Below are positions 10,801 through 22,156 of a stretch of 64,000 nucleotides of DNA, piece by piece. How positions within the stretch are numbered: position 1 is the first letter of the stretch; each line of letters begins with the position of its first letter. The notes beneath the pieces were generated by a model. It was given only the letters and a program-made list of their open reading frames with translations, had not been told where the DNA came from and ran no database searches. The translations under genes and the position numbers were made by a program. This stretch comes from Geosiphon pyriformis (lineage: Eukaryota; Glomeromycota; Glomeromycetes; Archaeosporales; Geosiphonaceae). The stretch is from contig JAAOMT010000303.1 of assembly GCA_016748015.1 (NCBI GenBank), positions 314,257 to 378,256 on the forward strand. The letters run 5' to 3'.

Positions 10801-11280
10801 GCATGTATTGGCAATTTTAACTGATTTGCAACTCTTGTATTGTCTAGTCAAGCATCACATTTGTTTTGGACAACCAGTCATTACCAACAAGGGCTTGGTA
10901 GTGAATAGCTTCCATGACCAGAACTTTGATTGATATTGTGATGCCATTGACTTTAATAGGGAAGTTGTCTATTTTACTAATAGGAGTTTTAGTCATTCTA
11001 TCAGCTGTAATGATTCTAGCACTGGCAGCACAGTCAACTCAGTAACTTAATTAATCCATGAGTTGTTTGGTAATAATGCTGCCAGCTGATTTACTATCTA
11101 GTATCAGTTTGATGAACTGACCATCAACTTTGGCATCCATATACATTGTGGTTATGTGTTTCTCTTCGAAAGTGGCTCCACTGAACAATAGAACTTTTGA
11201 AAATTTGTCAATTTCAAAGAGAAATATAGTGGTAAGTGACTCATTTTCTATGATAGTTGCTGGTAAGATGTTGTTGGTAA
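10801..11280 (-). pseudogene. A3 aspartic protease (retropepsin-like), active-site Gly lost
   Basis: The minus-strand reading contains MYMDAKVDGQFIKLIL, then D-S-K at 11090-11098, then SAGSIITKQLMD, and downstream IDNFPIKVNGI and a VGNDWLSK block. This matches the retropepsin fold, in which D-S/T-G is the catalytic turn. Here the Gly codon reads AAA (Lys). The same codon is AGA, GAA and AAA in A1, C and A2, as expected from independent G-to-A changes of GGA. Protease would process the Gag-Pol polyprotein. Confidence 0.8.
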
Positions 11281-13565
11281 GTATAGATTGTTGATTGGAT
11301 CCCAGGTTGTGGAATTGGGTGTTTTTTGAGGTAACTAAGAGACTTAAATAGTGTTGGAAATTCAGATTTTGGGTGAGTCCAGTTTCCGAATTCTACAACC
11401 ATGATCCTGTTGGATGTTGTAAGAAGCTGAAGATTGGTTAGTGAACAACCATTGCTGATCTCCAGTTTTGAGTGATTCTGGATCTTGGGTTGCCTGATGT
11501 CATTTGAGCTGGGTTTTGGGACGGTATTTGAATTGGTTGAGGTTAATAAATTACTGGTGGCTGTGGTTGATAGATTGCTTGGGGCTGTGGTTGATAAATT
11601 GCCAGTGTCTGTGGTTAATAGATTGGGGGTGCATATACTGGTGGTTGGTAAATTGGCTGCTGCATTATTGACAGGTAAATAGGTTGATATTGATTTTGAT
11701 TTGGGTGATGATTTGGGATCTGAAATCTGCAATCAAGGTTTCTGTATTGATTTCTCAATCGTGGGTTACTATAAGAATGGCAGTTGACTTGAATATGGTC
11801 TTGTTTACCATAGTTGTGGCAGACACATGTTTTAGACTGCTATGGCTGACTTGATAATAATAGTGGATGCAACTGATTTTGGAAATGATTTGTGTTTCTT
11901 ATATTATTGTATCATTATGGTGACTAATAAAGTGCACGATTGTTAGCTAAGTATTTCTTTAACTTCTGATTGATTGAATTACTGAATTGTTTCAATTTGG
12001 AATCCAATTCAGATGATCTATTTATCACTAGATTAACAGCTTGGGCATGGTTGGCTTCTAATTCTGCTGCTTCAAAATCTTTGGTGTTAGTAACTGCAGC
12101 TTGAAGGTCTGCTGGGTGTAATGAACGTACACATTGGAGAATGCTACTGTGCAAACTTCTAATAAATTGATTTAAAATCTGTGGCACTGTAAAATAGTCA
12201 GTTTGGATTGCCTGAATTTGATGCAGATTTCTATAAAAGCATCTTAGATATATAGTAACTGCTTCAGTTTCCTCTTGTTTCATGGTGGTGAAAGTGTTGG
12301 CCAGGTAATTGATACTATTATTGTTATTAAAGTATCTCAAAAACTCTGTTTTGAATGCATTGAAGATGACCAGTTTGTTGATCAAGTTTTGATACCAGAA
12401 ATTGGTAGTGTCTTGTAAGAAGTATGGGATCACTTGAAGTGCTCTGGCATCATCCCAATTATTAATGGTAATGGCTTTTGCAATGTCATTAATCCATGCT
12501 TAGACATTATTCTCTTTGTCAGTGAATTTCTCAAGTTTGGTGATTAAAACATAGGCTATTAGATTCAAGTTTAATGGTTGTTGTGCTGGTGGTTGAGGTT
12601 GTTGCAGCTGTTAAAGCAGCTGTTGGGGTTGTTGAAATAGTACTGATGGCAATTGAATTTGCTAACCAGATTGTTGTAATGGCTGGCCAATCAGTTCAAC
12701 TGATTGATTAATTATGATTTCTGAAAGTATGTGTTGTTGATTAATTAAATCAGAGTTTTGATTGTTCTGATTTGGCAGTGTTTGAATATTTGGAGTTCTG
12801 ATTTCTGAATGTTCTAAATTTGGATTTTGTGAAGTTTGAATGTTCGGGGTTTCAACTTCTGGGTTTTCTGGGATCAGGTTTTGGTAAGTAAATTCCTGAT
12901 CCTCTTTTTCTTCTTCTGATTTTGTTACTTCCCATGGGTCAGAAATTCTGAAATTAGGTTGAGATGGTGGTAATCAATATCTTGATGACATAGGTGATTG
13001 CAATTTAAATTCTTCAAAATATTTGCCATATAGTCCTAACAATTCTTCTTTGTTTACTTTGGAATGAGAATCATCCAAAGGTTAATGTTGCATTTAATAT
13101 GGATGCATATACTGAGAAGATATTGATGGCACTTCCTGGTATATAATAGTATGATGAATTGGTTGGTGATTCAACTCTGGTTTTTTTCCAAGTGGGTAGT
13201 TGTATTTGTTTTGGTGTTACTGCTGGTGTTTGCAATTTTTCTTTGTCTTTGTCTGCATAGGTGATGAGAAATTGTTGTTGTGTATACTTTTTAATGGTTT
13301 GATTGATTTCCTTAATGATTGATGCAAAACTGTAGTTTTTTGGTAAGCTGGTATATTAGAACAATTCTGTATAGAAATTTTCTCTTGTGAATTCAATGTT
13401 AACTGTTCCTTCTAAGCAGTCTGTAATTTTGTTATTGACATAAAAGTTGAAAACTGATTCTGCTGGGAAATAATTATTGTTTAATTTTAATTGTTGGCTG
13501 TACTGTTGAAACAAGAATTTGGTGAATCCTAAATGGTTTGCTCTTATGTTTTCTGGTTCTGCCAC
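11281..13565 (-). pseudogene. A3 gag with CCHC knuckle and Tyr-Gln-Pro repeats
   Basis: The reading starts at a conserved GTG (VAEPEN, 13563-13565) rather than ATG. An N-terminal domain (13356-13565, continuing with stops to about 13150) leads to a Gln/Glu/Asn-rich low-complexity part. The retrotransposon capsid-type domain (ORF 11924-12433; WYQNLINKL, FLRYFNNNNSINYLA, QILNQFIRSLH) follows. Next is a CCHC knuckle near 11780-11830 whose second Cys is Tyr (CHNYGKQDH). Then come IYQPQ/PPVY repeats (about 11500-11680). Gag would form the virus-like particle and bind RNA. Stops lie at former Gln and Trp codons. Confidence 0.85.
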
Positions 13566-13606
13566 TTTTGGATGATTATTGTTGGTGCTGGTTCTTTGTA
13601 GGATTA

Positions 13607-13625
13607 TATTTCACAAGGAGCACCA
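13607..13625 (-). other. A3 primer-binding site
   Basis: On the minus strand, TGGTGCTCCTTGTGA begins two bases after the 5' LTR end. This is the usual place and TGG start of a tRNA primer-binding site. A1, A2 and C have TGGTGCTTCCTGTGG, TGGTGCTCCCTGTGA and TGGTGCTCCCTGTGA at the same place. I could not assign the tRNA. Confidence 0.75.
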
Positions 13626-13627
13626 AA

Positions 13628-14466
13628 TGTTACAAGTGATTATTTGAGCTTTCAAAGCAAATAACAAATTTATAACTTGGTGTTCAATTGATATAATAAT
13701 GTTGATTACTGAAGGTGGTTTGTATCTAAAGGTTTTGGTTAAGTTCTTTGTATAATGGACAGAGATTCAATAGTGGTTTTTAGTAGTCTTCCAGAATTGC
13801 AATTCTGTCAATTTTTTTCTCAGCTTGGTGGTCGACAATTCCCTGGTAAGTAATCCATAACTCTTGTATATGCTCTATCCACTTGCAAAGATCTTTTACC
13901 AGGCAATTCTTGACATCAATAATTCAGTGCTTAATTTTTTAATCAATTTAGTAACCAACAAAAGAAATAACAATAAAAAATAAAAGAAAACAAAAAAAAA
14001 TAAAAAAATAAGCCAAGACAATTTTGCAAGTTAGTATTCTGTTAATAGCCATGATCAAGAGCTATTGTTCTAGTGTGGTTAAGTATAAATTACTATCAAC
14101 ATAAAGTGTTGATAGTAAAAAGTGAATTGAGATAGTGAATAATTATTTATTGATATTTGTAATGTGGAAGGTTGTTTAGATTAAATCTAAACTAAGAGGT
14201 CTGTCTTTTCTACTTCTAACACTACCACTATATATACATAATTAAAATTCCTCAATTCCTCAATTCTTCACACCAGAAATTCTGGAATTCCTGGAATTCT
14301 GTAATTCTTTTTGAAAGGAATCCTGCAATTTCTTGTATAAGAATCCTGAAATTCTTGGAATCCTGCAATTCCTCTTGAGAAGAATCCTAGAATTCTGCAT
14401 TTACTATGGCTACTTCTGATTGGCTAATTTATATGCTAATATACTCCCTATATTCTATGAATAACA
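13628..14466 (-). repeat. A3 5' LTR (right side)
   Basis: The minus-strand copy of the A LTR runs from TGTTATTCATAGAATATAGG to ATCACTTGTAACA. It holds the GGATTCC-type U3 array (about 14250-14400) and a TATATATAG box near 14228-14236. It is followed on the plus strand by CCAT, the target duplication, and then the rest of A1's 5' LTR. Confidence 0.92.
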
Positions 14467-14748
14467 CCATAAAACAAAGGTAAAGAATTCATAGATTTAA
14501 GGATAGCTTACCAGGAGGATTACTGGCCATTATGCTGAGAAAGAAATTCGACAAAATTGTGATTCCAGGAGGCTACTGAAATCACAATTGAATCTCTGTC
14601 TATTATACAAAGAACTCAACCAAAACCTTCAGGCAATCAAACCTTTAGATACAAACAACTTTCAAATATTACTAATATTATCAAGCAAACTAATACCAAG
14701 TTACAGATTTGTTATTTGATTTGAAACTCCAAATAATTACCTGTAACA
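14467..14748 (+). repeat. A1 5' LTR, second part
   Basis: After the CCAT duplication the sequence AAAACAAAGGTAAAGAATTC continues A1's LTR, as shown by A1's intact 3' LTR near 43760. It ends CTGTAACA. A primer-binding site starting TGG lies at 14751. The two parts sum to about 863 bp of LTR. Confidence 0.9.
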
Positions 14749-14811
14749 TTTGGTGCTTCCTGTGGGGTATATTTTTACAGAGAACCAGCACTAACAAACA
14801 ACCATCCAAAA

Positions 14812-16900
14812 GTGACAGAATTAGAAATAATAGGAACAAACCATTTAGAATTCACCAAATTCTTATTTTAACAGTATAACCAACAACTAGGCTTAACCAA
14901 CAACTATTATCCAGCAGAATCAGTCTTCAACTTTTACATTAATAAAAAAATCACAGATTTTTTAGGAAGACCAGTTAACATTGAATCAGCAAGAGAAAAT
15001 TTCTATACAGAATTAATCCAACATACCAGCTTACCACGAAATCATAGTTTTGTACCAATCATCAGGAAAATCAATCAAGAAATTGAAAGATATACTCAAC
15101 AACAATTCCATTATCTACACAGATAAGGATAAAGAAAAGTTATAAACACTAGCAGCAACCCCAAAAGGAATACAATTACCAATATAGAAGAAATAAAGAA
15201 TTAAATCTGCACTATATCCATCATATTATTACACACTCAGAAATACTATTAATATCATATTAGCAGACATGTTCACATCCAATGTGACATCAACATTTGG
15301 ATAATTTCTATTTCAAAGTAAACAAAAAAAAGCAGAATTATTAGGAACTTATGACAATTATTTTGAAGGATTTAAATTGTGATTACCAATACCATCAGAA
15401 TTTTGATCACCACTGTTTCAACCAGATTTTGGGACTGCAAGTCCCTAGAAGATAATAGAATCAGAAAAAAAAGAAAACAATAATCAAGAGTTCTATTACC
15501 ACAATCTGATTATAGAAAATCCAGAAATTGAAACCCTAAATATTCAAACTCAGAAAAATCAACACAATCCAAACTCTGATTTTATTAATCAGCAAAACTT
15601 ACTTCCAGTAATTGTAATCAATTAACTACTAATTGACCCAATTGTTAAGCCAATATAGCAACAACCACCAATACCACTTTAATAACCACCAGTACCACAG
15701 CAACAACCAATTGTACCAATAGGATATGCATCCATTGCCAAACTTGAAAAGTTTACTGGCGAAAAAGATGATATACAAGTATGGCTAAATGATGTGAAAA
15801 AAGCCATTGCAGCCAACAGATAGAATAACACCAGAGCCATGCAAGTCATTCCATATTTTTTTCAAGATACTACTGACTTGTGATATCAAAGCTTAATTAA
15901 CAAACCCCAAGATTTTAATGCATTTAAGCTTGCATTCCTATCATATTTTAGTAACAATAATAGTATTAACCACTTGGCAAATATCTTCACTACTATTAAG
16001 CAAGAAAAAACTGAAGCAGTTACTACTTACCTAGAATGCTTCTATAGAAATCTGCACCAAATTCAGACAATACAAGCCAATTATTTTACAGTGCCACAAA
16101 TTTTAAATCAATTCATTCAAGGCTTGCACAGTAGCATTTTTCAACATGTATGTCCATTACACCCAGCAGATTTTCAAGCAGCAGTTACTTACACCAGAGA
16201 TTTTGAAGCTGTTGAATTAGAAGCCAATCATGTCCAAGCCATGAATCTAGTAATGAATGGATTATCTGACTTGAATCCCAAATTGAAACAATTCAGTGAT
16301 TTGATCAATCAGAAATTAGAAAGATACTTAGCTAACAACAATCAAACAATTTATCAACCTTTACAACAATACAATAATCAAGAAAACTCTAATTGTTTCC
16401 AAAATTAATTACATCCATTATTATTAACCAATCAACAGTGACAACAGGAAATACGTGTTTGCCACTATTGGGATAAACAAAAACATTTGAGAATTGACTG
16501 CAGATTAAGAATAGATAACTAACAATTGGGAAATCAATATCAAAACCCCAATTACCAGTTTCAAACTCCAAGATATCAATCCAATTCAGAACTATATCAA
16601 CAGAATTACTTACCAGTGATGCAGCTGCCAATTTATCAACCATCTATTTATCAAACTTTGGCACCAGTTATTTATCAACCATAGCCACAAATAATATATC
16701 AACCTCAACAAATTTTAATACTGCCACCAAACTCAGTTCAAATAACATCAGAAAATCTTAGATTTAAGATCACTCAAAACTGGAGATCGGCAATAATTGT
16801 TTATTAACCAATTTCCAGCTCATTAAACCAGCCATTAAGATCATGTTAGCAGAATTCAAGAACTGAATACACCCAAAACCCAAGTTTTCAAAACTATTTA
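14812..16900 (+). pseudogene. A1 gag with degenerate CCHC knuckle
   Basis: It begins at the conserved GTG (GTGACAGAA). The N-terminal domain (14812-15330; FYTELIQHTSLPRNHS) is followed by a Gln/Pro-rich linker (15400-15720). The capsid-like domain is an open 144-codon piece, 15974-16405, with SSIFQHVCPLHPADFQ and NGLSDLNPKLKQFSDLINQ. The CCHC region at about 16455-16495 reads C-H-Y-W-D-K-Q-K-H...C, so the second Cys is lost to Trp. A YQP-rich tail runs to about 16760. Stops and small frame slips occur. Confidence 0.85.
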
Positions 16901-17620
16901 AGTCTTTTGGTTATCTTAGAAGATGCCACATTCAACAACTTGGAAGTCAAACAAAAGCAGCCACTTATCAACAACATATTGCCAGCAACTATTACTAAAG
17001 ACAAATCACTTACCACCATCTTTTCTTTTGAACTCAAGAAACCAGTTGAAATATTACTATTCAGTAAAGTTGCTCTAGAATCAAAACCCATCACTGCAAT
17101 ATATACAGATGCTAAAGTTGAGGAGCAGCACATTAAACTGATCTTAGACAGTAGATTAGCTGGCAGTATCATCACTCAACAACTTATGGATCAATTAGGT
17201 TACTGAGTTGATCATGTTACCAGTACACAAATAATTACAGCTAATGGAGCAATGAAGATTCCAATCAGTGAAATAGATGACTTTCTATTTGAAGTCAACA
17301 GCATCATAATACCAATCAAGATATTGGTAATAGAAGCTACTCAGTACCAAGCTTTCATTAGGAACAACTGGCTGTCTAAAACCAATGCCATGCTCAATTA
17401 AAACACCTAAGAACTGCAGCTCAGCCAAAACAGCTACCACACACATGTGCCAGCCACTTGTGGTTATTTCAAGACCACTATTAATAACAAGCCACTTATC
17501 AAATTGGAAGAAAAAAAAAAAACCTACCTGGAAAGCCTACCAAATTTCCTGGGCCAACACTGAACACAACAAGTTACCACTAGTACTTTCTTGAAATGAC
17601 AAAGAAAAAGGAAAGGAAAA
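16901..17620 (+). pseudogene. A1 protease
   Basis: An open 99-codon piece (16907-17203) carries MVILEDATFNNLEVK and the catalytic turn D-S-R at 17147-17155, followed by LAGSIITQQLMDQLGY. Then, past a stop, come IDDFLFEVNSI and RNNWLSK. The turn should be D-S-G; the Gly codon is AGA. Family and position (between CCHC/YQP region and Cys-rich module) are clear; activity is not expected. Confidence 0.82.
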
Positions 17621-18340
17621 GAACACATCAGAAAAAAACACCACCATAGAAGAAATAACTAGTGGCTGGGAAAAATCTTATTCATACAAGCTACTAAAGC
17701 AACCACTATATATCTCACTTAAATGCCAAGATTATGGCAAGAAACTTTCTTTCATGGAAGCTTGAATTGTGTTCAACAAAGATTACTGGATACAAACTCA
17801 CTATTACTGCAAACCATACTACAGAGAACAGTATGACTACCCAAAACAACAAGACAAATGGGACAACAAACCATGTTTTATTTGTGGAGAACAGTTACTT
17901 AACAAAAGAATGTGGAACAACATTCCTGGTTAAGGAGGAACATGTGATATTTTATGCCAATACATAATTCTTATTAGTGATTGGGTAAGTTGTGAGACTC
18001 CCATTACTGCAGTCTGGCACCAAGCAATCTTTTGTTTGGATGGTTACCCACATGACAAGAACAAGATCTGGCAAATAGTGAATGCCAAAGTTAAAAGAGC
18101 CACATCCAGTGAAATCTTGGAAATTAAAAATAATTCTTCAGAACCAGTTAACATCATTTTCATTCCAAACCCAGATGCTTTTTTTAACATAAAGACAGAT
18201 TCAGAAGAGTTTTATGAGCACTATTAGAATTTAGCACTTACAAGAAAAAAGCAGAAACAGCATTTAGAACAACTAAACACCTAACTATGTGATCATTGTT
18301 TGATTCTATATGACTTCTAATATTATAATAAGTGTAATCT
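17621..18340 (+). pseudogene. A1 Cys-rich module
   Basis: A readable stretch contains SLKCQDYGKKLS, HYYCKPYYREQYDYPKQQ and then C-F-I-C-G-EQLLNKRMW; further on NAKVKRATSSEILEIKNN and FYEHY, then C-D-H-C and NKCNLIYN. The cysteine pairs line up with those in A2 and C, and several are converted to Tyr. Function is unknown; structural zinc binding is inferred from spacing. Confidence 0.65.
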
Positions 18341-19099
18341 TATCTACAATCTACTATTATGCATGATCTACATAATTCTAGAGGAAGACAAACCAATCAG
18401 CAGCTGTATATTAAAATCAGAATCACTGTTCAATTCTGATTTAAACTCTGACAATGATAATAACAATAACAACAGTTCCAGCTCTATTTAAATTGGCAAT
18501 AGTGATAACAATAATTCAAACTTAAATTCAAATTCTAAACAATACATCACACTCCCTGACCTTACCAAGAAGCAAAAATTGAGATGGTTCAATGATAATA
18601 ATAAAAGTATTATGCCAGAATGTATGCATAATACTGATGCAGAGTTTGATCTAAGATATCTGGAAAAAGATGTCATCAAATTAAAACCATATTCACATAC
18701 CTGTATTGATCTCAAAGTAGCACTGGAAATCCCAGCAACAACAATGGTTCAGTTAGCATCCAAAAGTAGTTTAGCGAAAAAAGAGATTAACATCAGAGAA
18801 AAAATAATTAACACAGAATATGTGAGAAATATTATTGCAATACTATAAAATAACTCAAAAAAGACCTATATCATAAAGCCAAACAAAAAGATAGCATAGG
18901 CAATATTCCTGTCTCTTGTTAAAATAGCTCAATTAGTATCAGTAGAAAACAAGAAAGAATTAGAGATTACAGCTAAAGAGATATAGGGATTTGGATTCAT
19001 AAATAGAATAGATGTATCAGTTAATATGACAGAAGAAGAGATTGTTGACAAGAGAAAAATTATCTTTACCTATTAATTAATTTCTATTTTATTATATAA
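18341..19099 (+). pseudogene. A1 dUTPase domain, decayed, cut by A2
   Basis: An Asn/Ser/Asp-rich linker leads into motif 1 AEFDLRYL (18640 area), motif 2 SSLAKK, motif 3 KIINTEYVRN (the Asp is now Asn), motif 4 NKKIA and a degraded motif 5. An open 89-codon piece is 18579-18845. The Asp-to-Asn change in motif 3 removes the key residue of trimeric dUTPases. Reading stops at 19099 where A2 is inserted and continues at 39307 with the linker to RT. Confidence 0.8.
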
Positions 19100-19173
19100 T
19101 GTTACTCATAGAATATAAGGAGTATATTAGCATATAAATTAGCCAATCAGAAATAGCCATAATAAATGCAAAA

Positions 19174-19322
19174 TTTTAGGATTCCTCTCAAGAGGAATTG
19201 CAGGATTCCAGGAATTTCAGGATTTTTATACAAGGAATTGCAGGATTCCAGAACTTCAGAATTTCTCTCAAAAAGAATTACAAGATTCCAGGAATTTCAG
19301 AATTTTTGGTGTGAAGAATTGA
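19174..19322 (+). repeat. U3 tandem repeat array, A2 5' LTR
   Basis: There are about three units with alternating GGATTCCTCTCAAGAGGAATT and GATTCCAGGAATTTCAG pieces. Each unit carries a short palindromic arm pair. The array lies 25-170 bp upstream of the TATA box, where an enhancer would sit. Confidence 0.85.
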
Positions 19323-19345
19323 GAAATTGAGGAATCTCAATTATG

Positions 19346-19354
19346 TATATATAG
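19346..19354 (+). promoter_or_regulatory. TATA-like box in A2 5' LTR
   Basis: TATATATAG follows the U3 array and precedes the likely transcription start region. The same box is present in all A and C LTRs. Confidence 0.6.
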
Positions 19355-20016
19355 CAGTAGTATTAGAAGTAAAAAAGACAGACCTCTTAGTTTAGATTTG
19401 ATCTAAGCAATCTTCTGCATCACAAATATCAATAAATAATTATTCACTATTTCAATCCACTTTCCACTATCAACTTGAAGTGTTGATAGTAATTCATACT
19501 TAACCACACTAAAACAATAGCTCTTAATCATGGCTATTAATAAGATACTAACTTGCAAAATTGTTTTGGCTTATTTCTTTATTTTTTTTTGTTTTCTTTT
19601 ATTTTTTATTGTTATTTTTTTTGTTGGTTACTAAATTAATTAAAGAATTAAGTGCTGAATTATTAATGTCAAGGATTGTCTGGTAAAAAACCTCTATGAG
19701 TGAGTAGAACATGTACAAGAGTTATGGATTACTTACCAGAGAATTGCTGGCCACTAAGCCAAGAAAAGAATTGACAGAATTGTGATTCCGAGAGGCTACT
19801 GAAAACCACTATTGAATTTCTGTCCATTATACAAAGAACTCAACCAAAATCTTTAGATACAAACCACCTTCAGTAATTAACATTATTATATTAATTGAGT
19901 ACCAAGTTACAGGTTTGTTATTTGCTTTGAGACCTCAAATAATCACTTGTAACATTTGGTGCTCCCTGTGAAATATAATTTTACAGAGAACCAGCACCAA
20001 CAATAATTATCTAAAA

Positions 20017-21226
20017 GTGGCAGAACCAGAAAACATAGGAGCAAACCATTTAGGATTCACCAAATTCTTATTTCAACAGTACAGCCAACAATTAGGATTA
20101 AACAATAACCATTTTCCAGCAGAATCAGCCTTTAACTTTTATGTCAATAACAAAATTACAGACTGTTTAGGAAGAACAGTTAGCATTGAATCTGCAAGAG
20201 AAAATTTCTATACAGAATTGTTCCAACATACCAGCTTACCAAGAAACTACAGTTTTGCATCAATCATCAGAGAAATCAATCAAACCATTGAAAAGTACAC
20301 ACAACAACAATTTCCCATCACCTACACAGACAAAGGCAAAAGAAGATTGCAAACACTAGTAGTAACACCAAAACAAATACAACCACCCACTTGGATGAAA
20401 ACCAGAGTTGAATCACCAACCAATCTATCATATCATTATACACCAGGAAGTGCTATCAATATCTCCTTAATAGATGTGTCCACATTAAATGTGACATCAA
20501 TCTTTAGATGATTTTTATTCCAAAATAAACAAAGAAGAGCAGAATTGTTAAGACCATATGGTAAATATTTTGAAGGATTTAAATTGCAATTACCAATGCC
20601 ATCAGAATATTGATTATCACCACCTCAACCTGATTTCGGAATTTTTAATCCATGAAAAGTAACAAAATTAGAAGAAAAAGAAGAGAATCAGAAATTTACT
20701 TACCAAAACCTGATCCCAAAAAACCTGGAAGTTAAAACCCCAAATGTTCAAACTTCACAAAATCCAAATTTAGAACATCCAGAAATCAGAACTCCGAATA
20801 TTCAAATACTGCCAAATCAGAACAATCAAAACCCTGATTTAATTAATCAACAATACATACTTCCAAAAATTGTAATTAATCAATTAGTTGAATTGATTGG
20901 CCAGCTATTACAACAACCTGGTTAGCAAATCCAACTACCACCAGTACCATTTTAACAACTCTAACAGCTGCTTTAACAGCTGCAACAACCTTAACCACCA
21001 TCACAACAACCATTAAACTTGAATCTAATAGCTTATGCTCCAATCACCAAACTCAAAAAATTCACCAGTAAAGAGAACAATGCCCAAGCATGGATCAATA
21101 ATATCGCAAAAACCATTATCATTAATAATTGGGATGATACCAAAGCACTTCAAGCGATCTCATACTTCTTATAAGACACTACCAATTCTTGGTATCAAAG
21201 CTTAATTAACAAACTAGTTATTTTTG
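20017..21226 (+). pseudogene. A2 gag, N-terminal part, cut by element C
   Basis: The longest clean gag N-terminus in the window: 164 open codons (20017-20508) from a conserved GTG, reading VAEPENIGANHLGF and containing FNFYVNNKITDCLGR, FYTELFQHTSLPRNYS and SIIREINQTIEKYTQQQF. Further domains run with stops: a Glu/Gln-rich linker (20660-21050), then FTSKENNAQAWINN and the WYQSLINKL start of the capsid domain. Element C interrupts it at 21231 after ATGC. Gag resumes at 31276 in the correct frame. Confidence 0.88.
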
Positions 21227-21230
21227 ATGC

Positions 21231-22093
21231 TATTACTCATAAAAAAGAAAACAGATATAGCAAACCAATAAGAAAATAGTATTTAGCATGTGAGCACATT
21301 GCTCAGCAATGTGGAGCAATGTCAGAAATTATGGCACATTGCTTAACAATATGGAGCAATGTCAGAAAACATGGCATATTGCTCAGCAATGTGAAGCAAT
21401 GTTAGAAAATTAGAGCACATCATTCAACAATGTAAGCATTGCTCAAGAAATCATAGCACATCACTCGAAAATGTGAGCAATCTCATAAAACATCAATTAT
21501 ATATATATAGTGGTAGCATTAGAAATAAAAAAAGCAGAATCTTTTAGTTAGAAATCTCTCATTCCCAAATATTGAATAAATAAATTATTTACCATCTAAA
21601 TCCACTTTTTACTATCAACACTCCATGTTGATAGCAATTGATACTTAATCATACTGGAACAATAGCTCTTGATTATGGCTATTGACAGATACTAACTTGC
21701 GCATTGCCTTGGCTTATTTCTTTATTTTATTTTATTTTTCTTTTATTTTTGATTTTGTTATTATTAACTCTATTAAGGATTAATGTGCGGGGTACTGACA
21801 TCAGGATATAGCACTGGTAAAAGACCTAAGAATAAGGGTAGGACACTCGATTGAGGATAGCTTACCAGGAGAAATACTGGCCATCAAGCTAAGAAAAAAA
21901 TTGATGAAACTGCAGTTTCAGGAAGTTATAGATAAAACTATTGCAATTGAATCTCTGTTCATTATACAAAAGAGTCAACCAAAACTTTTAGATAACAATA
22001 CCTTCAGATATTACTAACCACATTATATATCAATTGAGCACCAAGTTACAGGTTTGTTATTTAATTTGAGACCCCAAATAATCATCTGTAACA
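21231..22093 (+). repeat. C 5' LTR
   Basis: It begins TATTACTC (TGTTACTC with G-to-A) and ends ATCATCTGTAACA. A long U3 array (21288-21485) is followed by TATATATATATAG (21497-21509). R-U5 from about 21515 resembles family A. The primer-binding site starts TGG at 22096. It is 94 bp longer than the C 3' LTR, mainly because the U3 array has more units. Confidence 0.9.
21288..21485 (+). repeat. U3 tandem repeat array, C 5' LTR
   Basis: Units of about 45-55 bp contain GCACATTGCTCAGCAATGTG followed by GAGCAATGTCAGAAA. Each unit holds an inverted repeat (CACATTGC against GCAATGTG) able to form a hairpin. I count about four imperfect units here against about two at 30571-30668 in the other LTR. Confidence 0.88.
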
Positions 22094-22156
22094 TTTGGTG
22101 CTCCCTGTGAGATATAATCCTACAGAAAACCAGCACCAACAACCCCATCCAAAAGT

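Larger units (their letters stand above)
4321..14466 (-). mobile_element. A3: near full-length family-A Ty3/gypsy element, minus strand
   Basis: LTRs of 838 bp (4321-5158) and 839 bp (13628-14466) flank a complete internal region, 10,146 bp in total. The target duplication is CCAT on both sides. The element lies antisense inside A1's 5' LTR. From dUTPase to the last stop (9762 down to 5179) all recognisable domains are in one frame, broken only by stops. A3 is the only gypsy copy here that keeps an intact Y-L-D-D box in RT, but its integrase has lost the second catalytic Asp. Confidence 0.93.
19100..19954 (+). repeat. A2 5' LTR
   Basis: It runs from TGTTACTCATAGAATATAAGG to AATCACTTGTAACA. 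The U3 array is at 19174-19322, the TATA box TATATATAG at 19346-19354 and an AATAAA signal at about 19431-19436. The primer-binding site TGGTGCTCCCTGTGA starts at 19957. In living elements U3 drives transcription and R carries the polyadenylation site. Confidence 0.92.

Noticed and set aside
11485-11682. Valine/Leu-rich repetitive plus-strand ORF
   Set aside because: Antisense reading of the gag YQP repeats in A3, as also at 31954-32151 against A2.
21288-21485. CRISPR-like regularly spaced repeats
   Set aside because: Units are contiguous, imperfect and inside an LTR U3 in a eukaryotic sequence; no spacers or cas genes.
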